A stretch of 64,000 nucleotides of DNA from Callaeas wilsoni. Its lineage: Eukaryota > Chordata > Aves > Passeriformes > Callaeidae. The position numbers and the translations under genes were made by a program. The notes below the pieces were generated by a model. The model was not told the DNA's origin, ran no database searches, and saw nothing but the letters and a program-made list of their open reading frames with translations. How positions within the stretch are numbered: the first letter of the stretch is position 1; every line of letters begins with the position of its first letter. Below, piece by piece: positions 25,241-36,607 of this stretch. The DNA lies in assembly GCA_013398955.1 (NCBI GenBank), contig VWPU01002097.1, positions 1 to 64,000 of the forward strand, written 5' to 3'.

Positions 25241-26830
25241 GTGCTTATGCACTTCATCAAGGAAGCTGGAGTCTGTTTGCTCAATGAAAATGCAAAGCTA
25301 CAAAATTGAGAAGTGAAGAGCAGATTTGTTTCCTTGTATCCTAGAGCTTTGTCTTCTCCGTGAACAATGCTCAAAAAGCAAATTTCATGGAAATTCGCAC
25401 CATCACTTCATCAACTTTTGGATGAGGCACAATAGAAACAATTACACGGCAGAATTCTCTTCTTATTCCTGTTGTTTCACAGGGCAGATACATGAGGGAA
25501 ACAGTTATTTTTGAGCAGAGAACAATGAGACATTAAAATTTTATGTCCATAAGTTGACTTAAACTTCAGAAGTAGAAATATCCAACTCCATCTATTTCAT
25601 GGTCAATGCATCCATGCCATTATATGAGTACTCATGCAGACAAATCCTGTTGCCAGATGCACTGGGGAAAAGTGCAGCAGACCAGCAGCATGTAGTTCTT
25701 CTAGATTTACTTGAACTACTGGAGTAGCTAAATAGAAGAAGGGATTAGCAAAATTAAAAGAACCAGAGAAAGCCATCCATGTGCTTAGCAGATAATGCCA
25801 TCACAAGGCATTCACTTTCAGAAACTGGTTACAGAATCCTGCGCTGTAATCTAACAGTTGAAGGTATGTTTACAAAAATCAAGGTGCTGAACCAACCATA
25901 GAATTGGAAAATGGAAAAAAAAAAACACCTCAAAAATTCCACCAAAGAAAAAAACCACAACCCTCTTCCCCCCCTCAAATATTCAGACCAAATTAAAGAA
26001 ATAATCTTAATTATTCCTACTTGTACAACAGGTGTGGTAACACCCTTACCTGGGTAACACTATACAGCAACAGTAAAAACTGTTCCACTCTCTTTTTCTC
26101 CATTTATATTCTACAGAACATATTTCCTGTAATGCTCTAGAAAATAAAGTTAATAATGCATGTTTCCTTTTTTTTAAATAAGTATTGAGGGCAAATTCTA
26201 AGATCAAAATACTGATGGAAAGAATTTTTAAAACATTTCTCCAAATATTAGTGATTAGACTACTCAAGCATTTTTTGGTTATAAATCGACAGGTACGTGT
26301 GCTTCCATTGTCCTTGCTTTCAGAGGTTATTACTCAATGTAGCTGAACATTGAGAATTTTCTTCTTCAAACTGTGAATAGTTCTCCATTATAACAAGGAG
26401 AGTAAGTTACTAAGAACAGGACTGATTTCTTAAAATTCTTGTTTACCAATAAATCTTGATGTACTGTATTCTAAGTAGTAAGGCTACAGTTAATACTGAG
26501 AAGGTTGTGGTTTTTTCCAATTTCCTTTCAAAGAATTTATTTTCTTCAGCTTAGATAAGACCCTTGAAGTCTTCAGTATGCTGCTTTGCTTTAACAAAGA
26601 ACATAAGAGCTTTTACACAAGACCCTCTTATACAAAGGGTGTTTCATGATGAAACAGGCAGCCATGGTGGTGGAGTTGCATGACACACAATCCTTCTTTC
26701 TCTCCTCTCTGCCTGGAGAACTGTTGTTTCCAGCAGATGTATCTTCCCCAAGCTTGTGAAAAGCCACTCTATCATCTAATAATGCAACCAACACTTAGCG
26801 TCTCACTTTTCCTTCAAGAAAGCCATCCTC

Positions 26831-26855
26831 TTTTTTTTTTTGTTTGTTTGTTTTT
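26831..26855. repeat. T run with TTTG repeat
   Basis: A run of 11 T is followed by three TTTG-type units. Simple sequence only. Confidence 0.7.
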
Positions 26856-28080
26856 AGCATTTCTATTTTGTAGATCTATACTAATCTTCAGCTGAGAGCT
26901 GATAAGACTTCCAAGGAACTACGATTAACCATATTGTTCCTGTACCTTTCACATCTTAAAAGTGCTCCTGGAACAAAAAGAAATGGAAAGATGCACGCCT
27001 ATAACTAACACATCAATATTCCTGCTTTGTCTTGATCCATTATCCTACTATGGCTGCTATAATTCCTGACATTTATGATGCAATTATAATCCAGTTGGCT
27101 CCCAGCAGAATGATCTTTTGTTTCGACCATATCCCCATAAACAGAGCTACTTGGTTGCAGCTGTAAGTAGTCCAGAAATGCAGCGAGAGGGGAAAAGGAC
27201 CCTGGGCTGAAAGATCAATAATATAATTTTCATAAGCCTCGGTGAAAGAAATTTCAAGGTGGAACATGTAGGATTCAGCCATTCTTCTCTTTGCTTCTCA
27301 GAGTTTGAGTTTTGACCAAAATGAACACACTTTTCCTAAAGATTAAGACCACTAAACAACTTCCTGCTTGTACATCTAACAACATTCCAGGTAGTGTCTA
27401 GTGAGGGAAATTATAAATAAAGTATATCCTTAACCTGGATCTGTAGTTTTTGCACACAGTGCTCCTCAGCTGCTCCTCACAGCCTTTCCTTTCAAACAGA
27501 CATTAGTCTTGCTGCCACAGACCAAACATCCAATATTTTGCACACTGTCTTGTTTTCAGAGTGATTCTCTTTGGCTTGGGAGTCCTCAATATAGAGGAGA
27601 GGCCCAGGAAAAAAACAGGAATAGAGTCCATCCTTGAACAGAGTCCTGGTTTAAAAACAAACAGAAAACAAAAGCCTGAACCCCACAAAACAAACATATC
27701 AGTGAAGAACTAACACTCAGAAGTCTGCCAGATCAGCTGAAGTCCTTCACACATATTATTTTTTTTCCCCGCTGTAATTTGCTGAGGAAAAACAAAAGTC
27801 CAGTGGAAGGAAAACAGAAGAGAAAATGCAATGTCCTGCCATCCCACATGAAATATTGATGATAACTCATGTGGAAAAGACTATAATGTTGAAGTTTATC
27901 AGCACTTGACACATGATATGTTCTAAATAATTCGGAATTACTGTAGGTGATAAATAGACCAGACCACAGTGTCAATAGGAAGGGTCAGTGTCACAGCAGC
28001 CTTAATCTGTGCAGGCACAGTCACAAAGAAATATGTTACCAATGCAAATTTCCCAATGAAATGAAAAAAGAAGAAAAAAT

Positions 28081-28098
28081 ACACACACACATGCACAA
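28081..28098. repeat. Short CA microsatellite
   Basis: Five to six CA units with one interruption. Confidence 0.6.
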
Positions 28099-29199
28099 AC
28101 AGTTTTTCTTTCCAAGTGAGACTTGATTCACACAGGATACCAAAAAGAACAGAAAGACTTATAAAATTGCAAATGCCTTTACACAGAGATCAAGGTTTCA
28201 GTGGCTGCAGCCACTGCTCCAAACTAATTAGAAGAAATTTTAAGAAAATATATGGGACTGCAAAATCTCTTAAAATCTTTTCAGCTGTGGAATCAAAGCA
28301 TATCTTCTTACCTTCTTCTATCTTTATCTAACCTCTTTCCTAAACTCTCCTTTCTTTATAGAAGGGTTAGGAAATTAGAGCAATTCATAGACTAGCTAAT
28401 AATTTTAGAATGTCAAGTTCTGTAGAAAATAAGTTTTAAATCATATTAAATATATACCTTTGATATTGTTGTGCACAAAAACTTAGAGTATTTTGGAAGG
28501 TGCAGAGGTGCAAAGAAGTTTAGAGCTTCATTTCTGTAATTCTGAAGTGGAATATTACCTGAATAAATATGTATTATAAAAAAATTAGGTGTTCTTTATG
28601 ATGCTTCACAAAATAAGCAGTTAGGCTGTTATGCAAATTTCTAAGAGATTGCTTAAATAGTACATGGAAACATCTGCCTGTGTATTTTTCACTATGCTTT
28701 TAAAAGGAATGTTGACTCTATGAATACCTTCCTGTGAAATGTCCTTGTTTTTTTTTTTACAGAAATTAGTGTTCTCAAAAGCCATTCTTTTCCATCAGTT
28801 ATTATAGACCACTGACTCCCATCATTATCTATTCCCTTGTCATAGACTCTTGGAATATTTAATTCTCCAAAATTTTGTATGGTATTTATAATTTTGGGAC
28901 AGGAGAGGGAAAGACCAAATTCTTGGAGATCTTTTCTAAGAGCAAAAGTTACTGAACATTGTTTTTCAACAACCAAGCAACAGGCCTGCACCTTTTATTT
29001 TAAACAATGTTATTTACAGCATATCTTGAGTAATCAGCACACAGGGATAATAGCTGAGTGTCAGGGATCCTTTTCAAACCTGCTGAATAAACAAGTTAAG
29101 CTTTCTTCAAAAAGTCTCAGCTTGGAGTCCCTTGCCTGCGACTGTTTGTAAAAGAATAACGAAAGAAGGACAGAGCACACACAGAACTGGCAGAGCGTT

Positions 29200-29560
29200 A
29201 GGCAGATGGAAGAGAGCACATGTCCTGCAGGTCGGGACATAGCTCCCACTTGGACAGGGATCGGGAACAGCCACACGCAGCTGCCTGCCCCTGGCTAACT
29301 CGGCCTCGCTGGGGTTGCCTTTGCCAGCCTCCTGCATCGGCTGCGGAGCTGACACAGGGGACTTGCACAGCCCGTGCAACGCTGCAGATGGGAGCAGAGG
29401 GCTTGGTGCCTAACCCCAAACAGCTGCCGTTCCTAACGCGGCTCCTCCCGCTTCCAGCGCACTCCAGCTCCCGCTGGCCGGATGGGTGGGGATGCCTGTG
29501 CTGCTGTCCGACAGCCAGGACTGTAAATAGCCATGCTCTTGTTGTCTGGCCACACGCTCA
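29200..29560. other. GC-rich, CpG-rich island in AT-rich DNA
   Basis: By hand count, the 300 bp from 29221 to 29520 contain 103 C, 94 G and 17 CpG, that is about 66% GC and an observed/expected CpG ratio near 0.53. This is just below the usual CpG-island limit of 0.6 but far above the surrounding DNA. Several overlapping frames of 70-120 codons exist on both strands, as expected from GC-rich DNA with few stops; none has a recognisable product. It could be a weak or decayed promoter, or a GC-rich part of the retroelement that begins about 0.6 kb further on. Confidence 0.45.
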
Positions 29561-29849
29561 AAGCTCAGCCACTCAGTATTTTGAAATTTAAACCAAAAGC
29601 TCCAGAAATATGTATGGAATCGATGCAGTTGTGTGAAATTCAGGGGTGAGGGGTTTTTTTGCATGTTCGTTTGAATTTTCATTTCCTAGGCAGTTACAGC
29701 TATTGCTAAAGCAGCACAAGAGAGGTTCAACATAACTATTTGCCATCTCTCAGGTTGTCTAATCCCCCCTGAGTGAGGGGCCAAGACTGTTGTCCAGCCC
29801 TGGGTAGATAGGGAAGGGAGAGCCTTCTGGCAGCAGAACAAAGAGTTAC

Positions 29850-29962
29850 CCTGCTAGCTTGAAATGCACAGAAGTCAGAAGCATCCAGGGCTTTCATCAA
29901 GGCAGTGAAGGTTTTTCCTGTTCCGCCTCTTAGCTGGCCATTGAGTTGACTCTGCCGATTAC
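29850..29962 (-). other. Possible protein-coding exon (unproven)
   Basis: On the minus strand a pyrimidine-rich acceptor (TTGTGCCTCTCTCAG) is followed by 113 bp open in one frame and then by AGG/GTAACT, a moderate donor. The open frame gives a peptide with GGTGKTFTALMKALDASDF near its middle; the GGTGKT resembles a P-loop (Walker A) nucleotide-binding turn, although no second ATPase motif is visible. Codon use is less AT-biased than the surrounding DNA. I do not recognise the protein. The frame continues about 100 bp beyond the donor without a stop, so an unspliced reading or pure chance remains possible. Confidence 0.15.
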
Positions 29963-30164
29963 CTGAGAGAGGCACAAGTCAGGAGACAAGGAGGCACAAA
30001 GAAACCTGTCTTTCCATCCATCAGAGAAAAAACATCCAGCCAGCGATGGTTTCACAAACCAGCCATTAATTGACATGAAGTTTGTACAACTCTGCATTTA
30101 TTTGGCTACTGCTACAAGAGCAAGTTGCAGCATTTTGTGTTTCTTTTTTTTGAAGTATGTAGTG

Positions 30165-30830
30165 GGTGCAGATGCCCAGGGGCTGACATAGGACAGGCTG
30201 CCAGGTGGCCTCTGTGAGGAGGGGTTGGGATTACCCTGTGCTGGACACGGATGGTTCCAGACGACCCAGCACAGGGCACAGCTGAGCCCACAGCTCAGCT
30301 TTCCTGCCAGGAAAGCCTGGGTGAAGAAAGGCAGAAAACAGCTCAGAGCCAGGGGTGAGGGAAAAAATGTGACAATCAGGAGAGGCAGCACACACCAAAG
30401 TCAGCAAAGAAGGAGATGTTCCATGGTGCACAAGCAGAGCATTCACTCTAGGCTGTAGAAAGCCCACATGGGTAGAGGGGAAACCTGTGAAAGGGAAGAA
30501 GTTTCAGGGAAATCTCTGTGCTGACTGTACCCTCCCTACAATCCCCTGCAGGCTGCTCAGGGCTGAAGGCAGAGAATTTGAGAGCCAAGGACTGATGCTG
30601 AGCCTGGGAAGAAGAGGCAGCATGGAGAGAAGCTGTTTTTGCTTTTGTTCTTGTTTCTCAACCTCTAAGCCTATTTTTCATTGTCATTATACATTTAATT
30701 TATTTTCCCAAGGCTGTTTTGCCTGTGACAGTACCTGGTGTCTATCTGGACATACGATCTTTCTCCTCCTGTGTTCTCTCTGTCCTGCTCACGATGGGGA
30801 GAAATGGTGAGCATTTGACTGCTAGCCAAG
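30165..30830 (+). mobile_element. Diverged avian retroelement piece (LTR-type or CR1 5' region)
   Basis: I recognise the order of phrases from a widespread avian interspersed repeat: AGCACAGGGCACAGCTGAGCC near 30.27 kb, GTCAGCAAAGAAGGAGATG at about 30.40 kb, GAGCCTGGGAAGAAG near 30.6 kb, a T-rich middle, and TTTTCCCAAGGCTGTTTTGCC followed by TGTGACAGT near 30.72 kb. The copy is strongly diverged, with indels, and has no intact coding sequence. I am fairly sure that it is a known repeat but not which class: it could be an endogenous retrovirus LTR/leader or the 5' part of a CR1 subfamily. Borders are approximate and no target-site duplication was found. Confidence 0.6.
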
Positions 30831-31619
30831 GCTGATCCAATGCCACACAGATGTTATGGCCATGTTGCTCTGCACAATGAAGAAGCTTCACAGAGTTTAC
30901 ACAGGCTTTTCAAATTCGATTTGGGTAAGGAGCAGAATAAAGGAACTCTTTAGGAATGTTTTTGAAAAATGTATGGAAAAATCTAGATGAAAAATATGTT
31001 GCAGTATTGGAATTCCCTGGAGATTGGGAAAAAGTCAGCAATCTCCATTGCTAACACATCTAAGCAGTACAGGTTTAAGCTCAGAACCTCTCTTATTCAT
31101 GCATACATGTGCACGCTACATGCAGGAGCACCCTGGATCCAAAGCAATACTCTCCACAATAGTAGCAATTTTCAATACTCTTTGTGTGTGTATGAATGAC
31201 TTCCCAAGGTAGAGTGAGAACTCCTGTTTTATAACAAAGAATCTCATTGCAGAGATGGTATTATGAAAAAAATATTAATGAATTCAGATCCATAAATTCT
31301 GCACCCGAAAAAAGGGAGATCACAACTGTGCAAACTGGGCATGACACAATCCATGGTAATTTATGATAATTTATAAGACCATATGTCAAGTCCTACTTAG
31401 AAATGAAGGTACCACAGTCCCTAGAATGAAAAAGCCACTCCACAGCACTTTGATTGCTTGATAGTGATAGATGAGCGCTAGAAAATATGGCCACCACATT
31501 TCATATATCATACTGCAGATTGATGCATGCACACACTGAACTTTGGAAAATATCCACAGTATTTTTGCCTCATGATAAAATAATCTAGGAGCCCTTTGCC
31601 TTGCTGTATATCAAGATAA
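30831..31619. other. Non-genic DNA, nothing recognised
   Basis: Unique AT-rich sequence with only short frames and no recognisable repeat or splice-site pair. Confidence 0.5.
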
Positions 31620-32110
31620 GCTGTGACAAGCAAAGCTAACATCAAACAAACAAACAGCTTATTTCTACGCATTTGGCAAATCTCCATGAATGAAATCCAC
31701 CGAGATATTGAAAATTCATATAGGTTTTCTTTGAGCCATGTGCAACTGTCACATGCTTTTTTTTTTCTTTTTTTCCTTTAAATGCACAGCTGTCTAATTG
31801 AGCATTAACAATCTAATAAGGTACACAACAGGACCTGAAATGCAACTTTTCTTTCAGGCCCAGCAGTGCATAGGTTCTGTATCGCTCCCAGCTTTTCAAT
31901 TAGATCATAATTATAACATGCCTCATTTAGAGCTACAGGAACCCTGACCTTGTCAACAGTACTGGACCATAACGTGTCTGTCTTAATTAGATCTGATTAG
32001 TTCTGGGCCCAGATTTCATTGTGAATCTCAGCTCCGTTAAAAACTGCTCATCTGTTTGGCAGCTGCGGGTGTTGCTGAGCATTTTCCATCACCCTGCATG
32101 GGTGTGCTTG
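31620..32110. promoter_or_regulatory. Candidate conserved enhancer-like block
   Basis: A non-coding block with a clustered set of transcription-factor-like words: E-box CAGCTG at 31787-31792, TAATTG at 31795-31800, AATTAG at 31898-31903, ATAATTATAA near 31910 and TTAATTAG at 31983-31990, all in about 200 bp. E-box plus homeodomain spacing of this kind is typical of developmental enhancers bound by bHLH and homeodomain proteins. Complexity is high apart from a T run at about 31.76 kb. No cross-species comparison was possible, so conservation is only inferred. Confidence 0.3.
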
Positions 32111-34663
32111 GCCCTTCCTGACTCTCCTGAGACAGCAGGACATTTTTTCTGGGCCCTCAGAATAAGGCAAATTATGGAAAGTAAGGAAAAGAGGTAAAAG
32201 AGAAGTCTTTGCTTTAGGGACAATTTCATACCTTACCACACAGGGCAATTACTACGTAAAAAGGCTTAAAATCTGTAGCAGCAAGTCATATATTGGGGGA
32301 AAAGTAAAGATTTTTGTAAAAAGTGATCACAGATATGTTGAGATTGAAGATAAATGACAATGAAAGATACATCACATACATCATACATGCGTGACAGAAA
32401 AGTGCGTGAATAAGTGGTGTTGCATTTTGGTGTTTTGTTGTTATTTGGGGAGATGTTGGTTTGTGGTTTTGGTTTTTTCCTGTTTTTTTGCCTTTTTTAA
32501 CACCAAAAGTAATAAAAATTACAGCATTACAATTCTGGGGTCATTCCTCTACTGTACTGTTTTGAGCATATTTTAATAATCTTAGAATTTATAAAACCCT
32601 TTGTTTTCTATAATGATTTAATCTAACCTTGAGTTTTTACACCACACAATTGATACAAACAAGAGAAATCACATCCTTTTTACTACCCTTTCTCTCTTCT
32701 AAATTGTAATGGTTGATTTTGCTTCTGTATCACATTTTGGGGGTGATCTAGAAAGACCAGTATGATTTTTCCTCTTATTAAGCTGACAGTTATAACAGGC
32801 ATTTCCTCAGCATTCATTAGGACAGTACACCAAAAGCCCTATTTTCATAATTAACTTTCATAACTATGTGTGCTAACGTAAAACTAGCAAATTTCAAAAA
32901 CTTGGTTTACAAAAAAATCCAGCTACAATCTCGTGCTGTTAAAATATATTCTGTATCCAACCACTCTGACTGCAAATCCCCCTTTCTTAAATCCCACAGT
33001 GATTTTCACGTACTGGCTGTAATTGCAGTGGAAAGCTGAAAACTCCTCAGCGTTATAAATACAGACTTCAAAGCTGTCACCGTGTACAATACGCCTACAA
33101 ATGCATTGGCTAGGAAAGGCATTTCCAAGAGCTTCTACTATTGTCAGAAATACAGACTTTTACTTAAATAAAGAGACAGCTCAGGCCCCTCACAGAAGGC
33201 TTGCCTGTATTACGGACAAGCAGAATCGTTTTCAGACAAGAGTTGTAGTTTCTAAACCTCACTCTTTGCACATCTCATGTTCTTAGGAAATGAAGAAATA
33301 AGTCCCATGTGCTAATGGATTGTTTTAAATGTATTCTACATCACAGAAAGAGTAATTTTCATCTATCCAAATGTGGCTAATTTAGTATGAATTCTTAAGG
33401 TTTATAAAAGTTAGGAGTATCTGAGTAACTTCACTTGTGAAAGCATAGTATCAGAAAACTCACTGTTTTAATTAAAGTTTAAGAATGAATAAAAGGTGTA
33501 GTGAGACATTTTTCAGAAGCCAGAGTAATCAATATTTAAGTCAGCATAAGAGATTAGATCAGAGTAAGACCAATTTGTTTTTAAAAATCCACAAATACTA
33601 GTACATGATTCATTATCAAGGCCACACGTGTCTGAATTTAAAAGTCTGGATTTTCTTAATTTTATTTTCTTCATAAAACTGCTCTTTCTGTTGGTGAGGT
33701 TTTTTGTCCTCTATACATCACAAAAGATGCTGCGGGAAGTACAAAAAGCCTCAATTACAAAGCTTCCATCAGAAGCCCATCTTGTTTTGAATATAAAAAT
33801 ATTGAGCAGGAGGCAAGGAAGAGAAATATTTAACTACCACCATAGTATTTGTGTAAAAAGAATTAAAATAAAGCATGTGAACTACAGGGGTTGCAGACAT
33901 ATTAAACAGTATTTACAGTTTTGCTACTGACCCAAGTGAGTTGCAACTGCTAATTCAGGGAAAATTTTAATCTTATTTGCATTAAAGGGGTGACCATTAA
34001 AATCTCTACAAATTATTTTACAAGTAATTACACAAACATTTATTAGGTATTAAACACACAGAATGCCATGGTAATCTTTGCATGTTTACCCCAGTGAATA
34101 AATATGAATCATTGTGCATCTGTGCAGATTTCTGCCTGCTCTCTATTAAGAGTGTCATAACGTTTGCAGAAACTGGATATTTACCAAATTCCATGCATGG
34201 AACTTACTATAAATTAACACAAATCTATTTTGAATAACGAGATCACCAATTTTGCTTAAAAGTTAAATAACTCACTATTTAAAGACACTGTGACATCACT
34301 ACAGGAAGTTTCATAAAAGTAGAAAGACTTTTTCCTAAGTTTTATGCAATACTTATTGCCATTAATCATAGAAAAAAATATTTGCATGGAAAGATTCATG
34401 TGTTTTGTTTAACAAACTGTAAATAAAAGTGATCATTATAAATCACTGGGAATTATTTTCTTGAATTTATATTAACCAACAAAATACAGTACAAGTTAAC
34501 ACTCAAGTAATAAAACCCAGAATTCATGCTGTATTTTGTTAGTTTATTTATCTATGTTCCCTTGGTTCTGTTGAAACTTCAACAGTATTGCTTTCCATGC
34601 ATTCTTAATTTCAGCTGTCAGTGCCATGCTGGAGCCCTGAATGCTCTAACAGCAGCTCCCCAT
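32111..34663. other. Non-genic AT-rich DNA
   Basis: No gene recognised; frames up to 100 codons lack recognisable domains. A T/G-rich tract lies at 32420-32500. The part from about 33.98 to 34.33 kb again has the unique, homeodomain-core-rich texture of possible conserved non-coding DNA, but with less clustering than the block at 31.6-32.1 kb. Confidence 0.5.
32420..32500. repeat. T+G low-complexity tract
   Basis: About 80 bp of irregular TTG, TGGTTT and T runs, almost free of C. It is the opposite-strand counterpart of the A/C tracts elsewhere in the window. Confidence 0.7.
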
Positions 34664-35605
34664 CACAGAATGGTGGGAGCTGGAAGGGACCTCTCAAGAT
34701 GATCTAGTTCACTACTGCTGTAGGTTCCCTTTCAGCAGGTTGCACAGCAGAGCTTCCAGACAGGTTCTGAATCTCTGCAGAGCAGACTCTACATTGTCTA
34801 TGGGCAGCCTGTCTTAGTGCTCTGTCACCCACAAACAAAAAAGAAACCCCTCCACCAACAAAAAAATTCTTCATAATCAGAGTGCACTCCCTGTGTTTCA
34901 GTTTGTGCCGGTTGCCCCTTGACTGGTCCCTTCCTTTTGACACCCACCTTTCAGAAATGGCACAACATTGATGAGATCCAGGCTAAACAGCTCCAGCTCC
35001 CTCAGCCTCTCCTCATAAGAGATGCTCCTGTTCCCTAACCACCTTCCACTGGACTCCCTCCAGTAATTCCTTGTATTTCTCATACTGAGGAGCCCAGAAC
35101 TGGGCACAGCCCTCCAGGGGCCTCACCAGGGCTGAGTAGAGGGGCAGAATCACCTCCCTTGACCTGCTGGCACTGCTCTTCCTAACACACCTCACGATAT
35201 CATTGGACTTCTCGACCACAAGGAGACCCTGCTGGCTTACGGGCAGCTTGGTGTCCATCAGGACCACAAGGTCCTTCTCCACAGAGCTGTTTTCTAGCAG
35301 CTTATCCCCCAGACTCTGCTGGTGCCTGAGGTTATTCTTCCCAAGGTGCAGGACCCCGAATTTGCCTTTGCTGAGTTCCATAAGTGCTGCTCTGCTCGTG
35401 ATCCAGCCTGTCCAGGTCTCCATCAATGGCAGCACAGCCTTCTGGTGGATCAGCCACTCCCCCCAGTTTTGTAGCATAAAAAAAACCTGGTGCAGGTACT
35501 CTCTGTCCCTTCATTCCAGGTCACTGAGGAATAAGTTGAGGAGGACTGGACCCAGGAATGCCCCCTGGGGAACACTGATAACCCCAACAGGACTATGGGC
35601 TGCTG
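34664..35605 (-). mobile_element. CR1 LINE, 5'-truncated copy with intact 3' end
   Basis: On the minus strand the copy runs from the reverse-transcriptase region to the CR1 3' end, which closes with the words GATCATCTTGAGAGGTCCC and CCATTCTGTGAT. It is about 0.94 kb long against several kb for a full element, so it is strongly 5'-truncated, as expected from incomplete reverse transcription. The 3' untranslated part is about 150-200 bp. The 5' limit is set where recognisable CR1 protein similarity stops and may be some tens of bases out. The copy is dead and clearly old, with several frameshifts. Confidence 0.93.
34704..35605 (-). pseudogene. CR1 ORF2 remnant (C-terminal reverse transcriptase), broken
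   Basis: Recognisable pieces of the CR1 polyprotein C-terminus appear in order on the minus strand: the segment before the catalytic box, TKLGGVAD.PEGCAAI.DLDRL, KGK.GVLHLGKNN.RHQ, LLENSSVEKDLVVLMD, SASRSREVILPLYSALVRP, QFWAPQY, SYEERLRELELFSL and a last HKLKHRE piece. They lie in at least four changes of reading frame, so no protein can be made. The catalytic FADD box is destroyed at about 35473-35485: an eight-T tract with one extra base replaces the codons of the two aspartates. The piece between SYEERLRELELFSL and the end is also shortened. The 138-codon plus-strand frame at 35203-35619 is antisense to this remnant and is not a gene. Confidence 0.92.
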
Positions 35606-36525
35606 ATCAAAGCCTCTGAGCTGATAAAAAACAAGTCTTGCAGAGGTAAAAGCACAGGATTTTTTCAACAAAAACTTTCAGAACTATCTTTGAAGGCAGC
35701 ACACTGGACACATGCATGCTAAATCCAAAGTAAAGAAAGTGAATTTGGAAGTACGAATGTCTTATATCTAGAAAAGCAGGTGAAATTTATTGAGAATATG
35801 ATCCATTTGTGATGCTGTGTGGCTTCCTGGGATGAACACTCGGCCCCTCCATCACCTATTCCTACAATACCTTATCTGCAGGTTTTGCACTGACCAGGGA
35901 AGGAGGGTGGATGTCAGAAATTAGAGCAGCAGCAAAGAATAATTTATTTCCAGCAGACCCTGCCATCTCTTTTGACAGTGTAATGAACACCCCCTTTGGA
36001 TAAAAGTTTCACTCGATGGGGAAAAATACTAATTATAAAAAGTGTTATATCCATCCCCCCGTAATACAAATATTTGGCATGGCAGTAGGCAGGGATGTGG
36101 GGGAAGAAATGCAGGGATCAAATACATGGAATTTTTTTTTTTTCTTTTTGTTCCTTTAAAGGTAAGTCAAAGCCACAGTGTATAAGTCAATAAGCTATTA
36201 AAATTGCCTATGAACTACTGAAGCAAGAAAACATCTTGATGATAAAATAAATTAGAACAGTACTGTCAATTTCTCTCTACTGCTAGCTTAAAATATTCCA
36301 AGAATTGCCATTAGGAAATGCCAAGCCTCTTTCCCTCATTATTGCTGTCATCATCTCTTCCATTCCCCCAGAATTTCCTCTCCCTTTCTTCCCTGCCCAC
36401 ATAGAAACACAAACGTAAAACTAAAGAAGCCATCTCCAGTCAAGAGCACAAAAGCCATACTGGCTACATCTAAATACACTTGTAAATGAAAAAAATATCT
36501 GCAATGGAGGAGAGGGGTGGCACAT

Positions 36526-36607
36526 TGGGGTTTTTGTTCGTTTTCTTTGTGGGTTTTTTATTTGCTTTGTGTTTTTGTTTAGTTGTTGTTGATTTGGGGT
36601 TTTTTAA
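36526..36607. repeat. T+G low-complexity tract
   Basis: About 80 bp of TTTG, GGGTTTT and TTGTTG words, almost free of A and C. Confidence 0.75.

Larger units (their letters stand above)
25251..29199. other. Non-genic AT-rich DNA with one exon-like segment
   Basis: No gene recognised. A minus-strand segment at 26050-26136 has strong splice-like borders and is open in one frame; see findings. The remaining sequence is unique, with a T/TTTG tract at 26.83 kb and a CA run at 28.08 kb. Confidence 0.5.

Noticed and set aside
35203..35619. 138-codon plus-strand open frame
   Set aside because: It is antisense to the CR1 reverse-transcriptase remnant.
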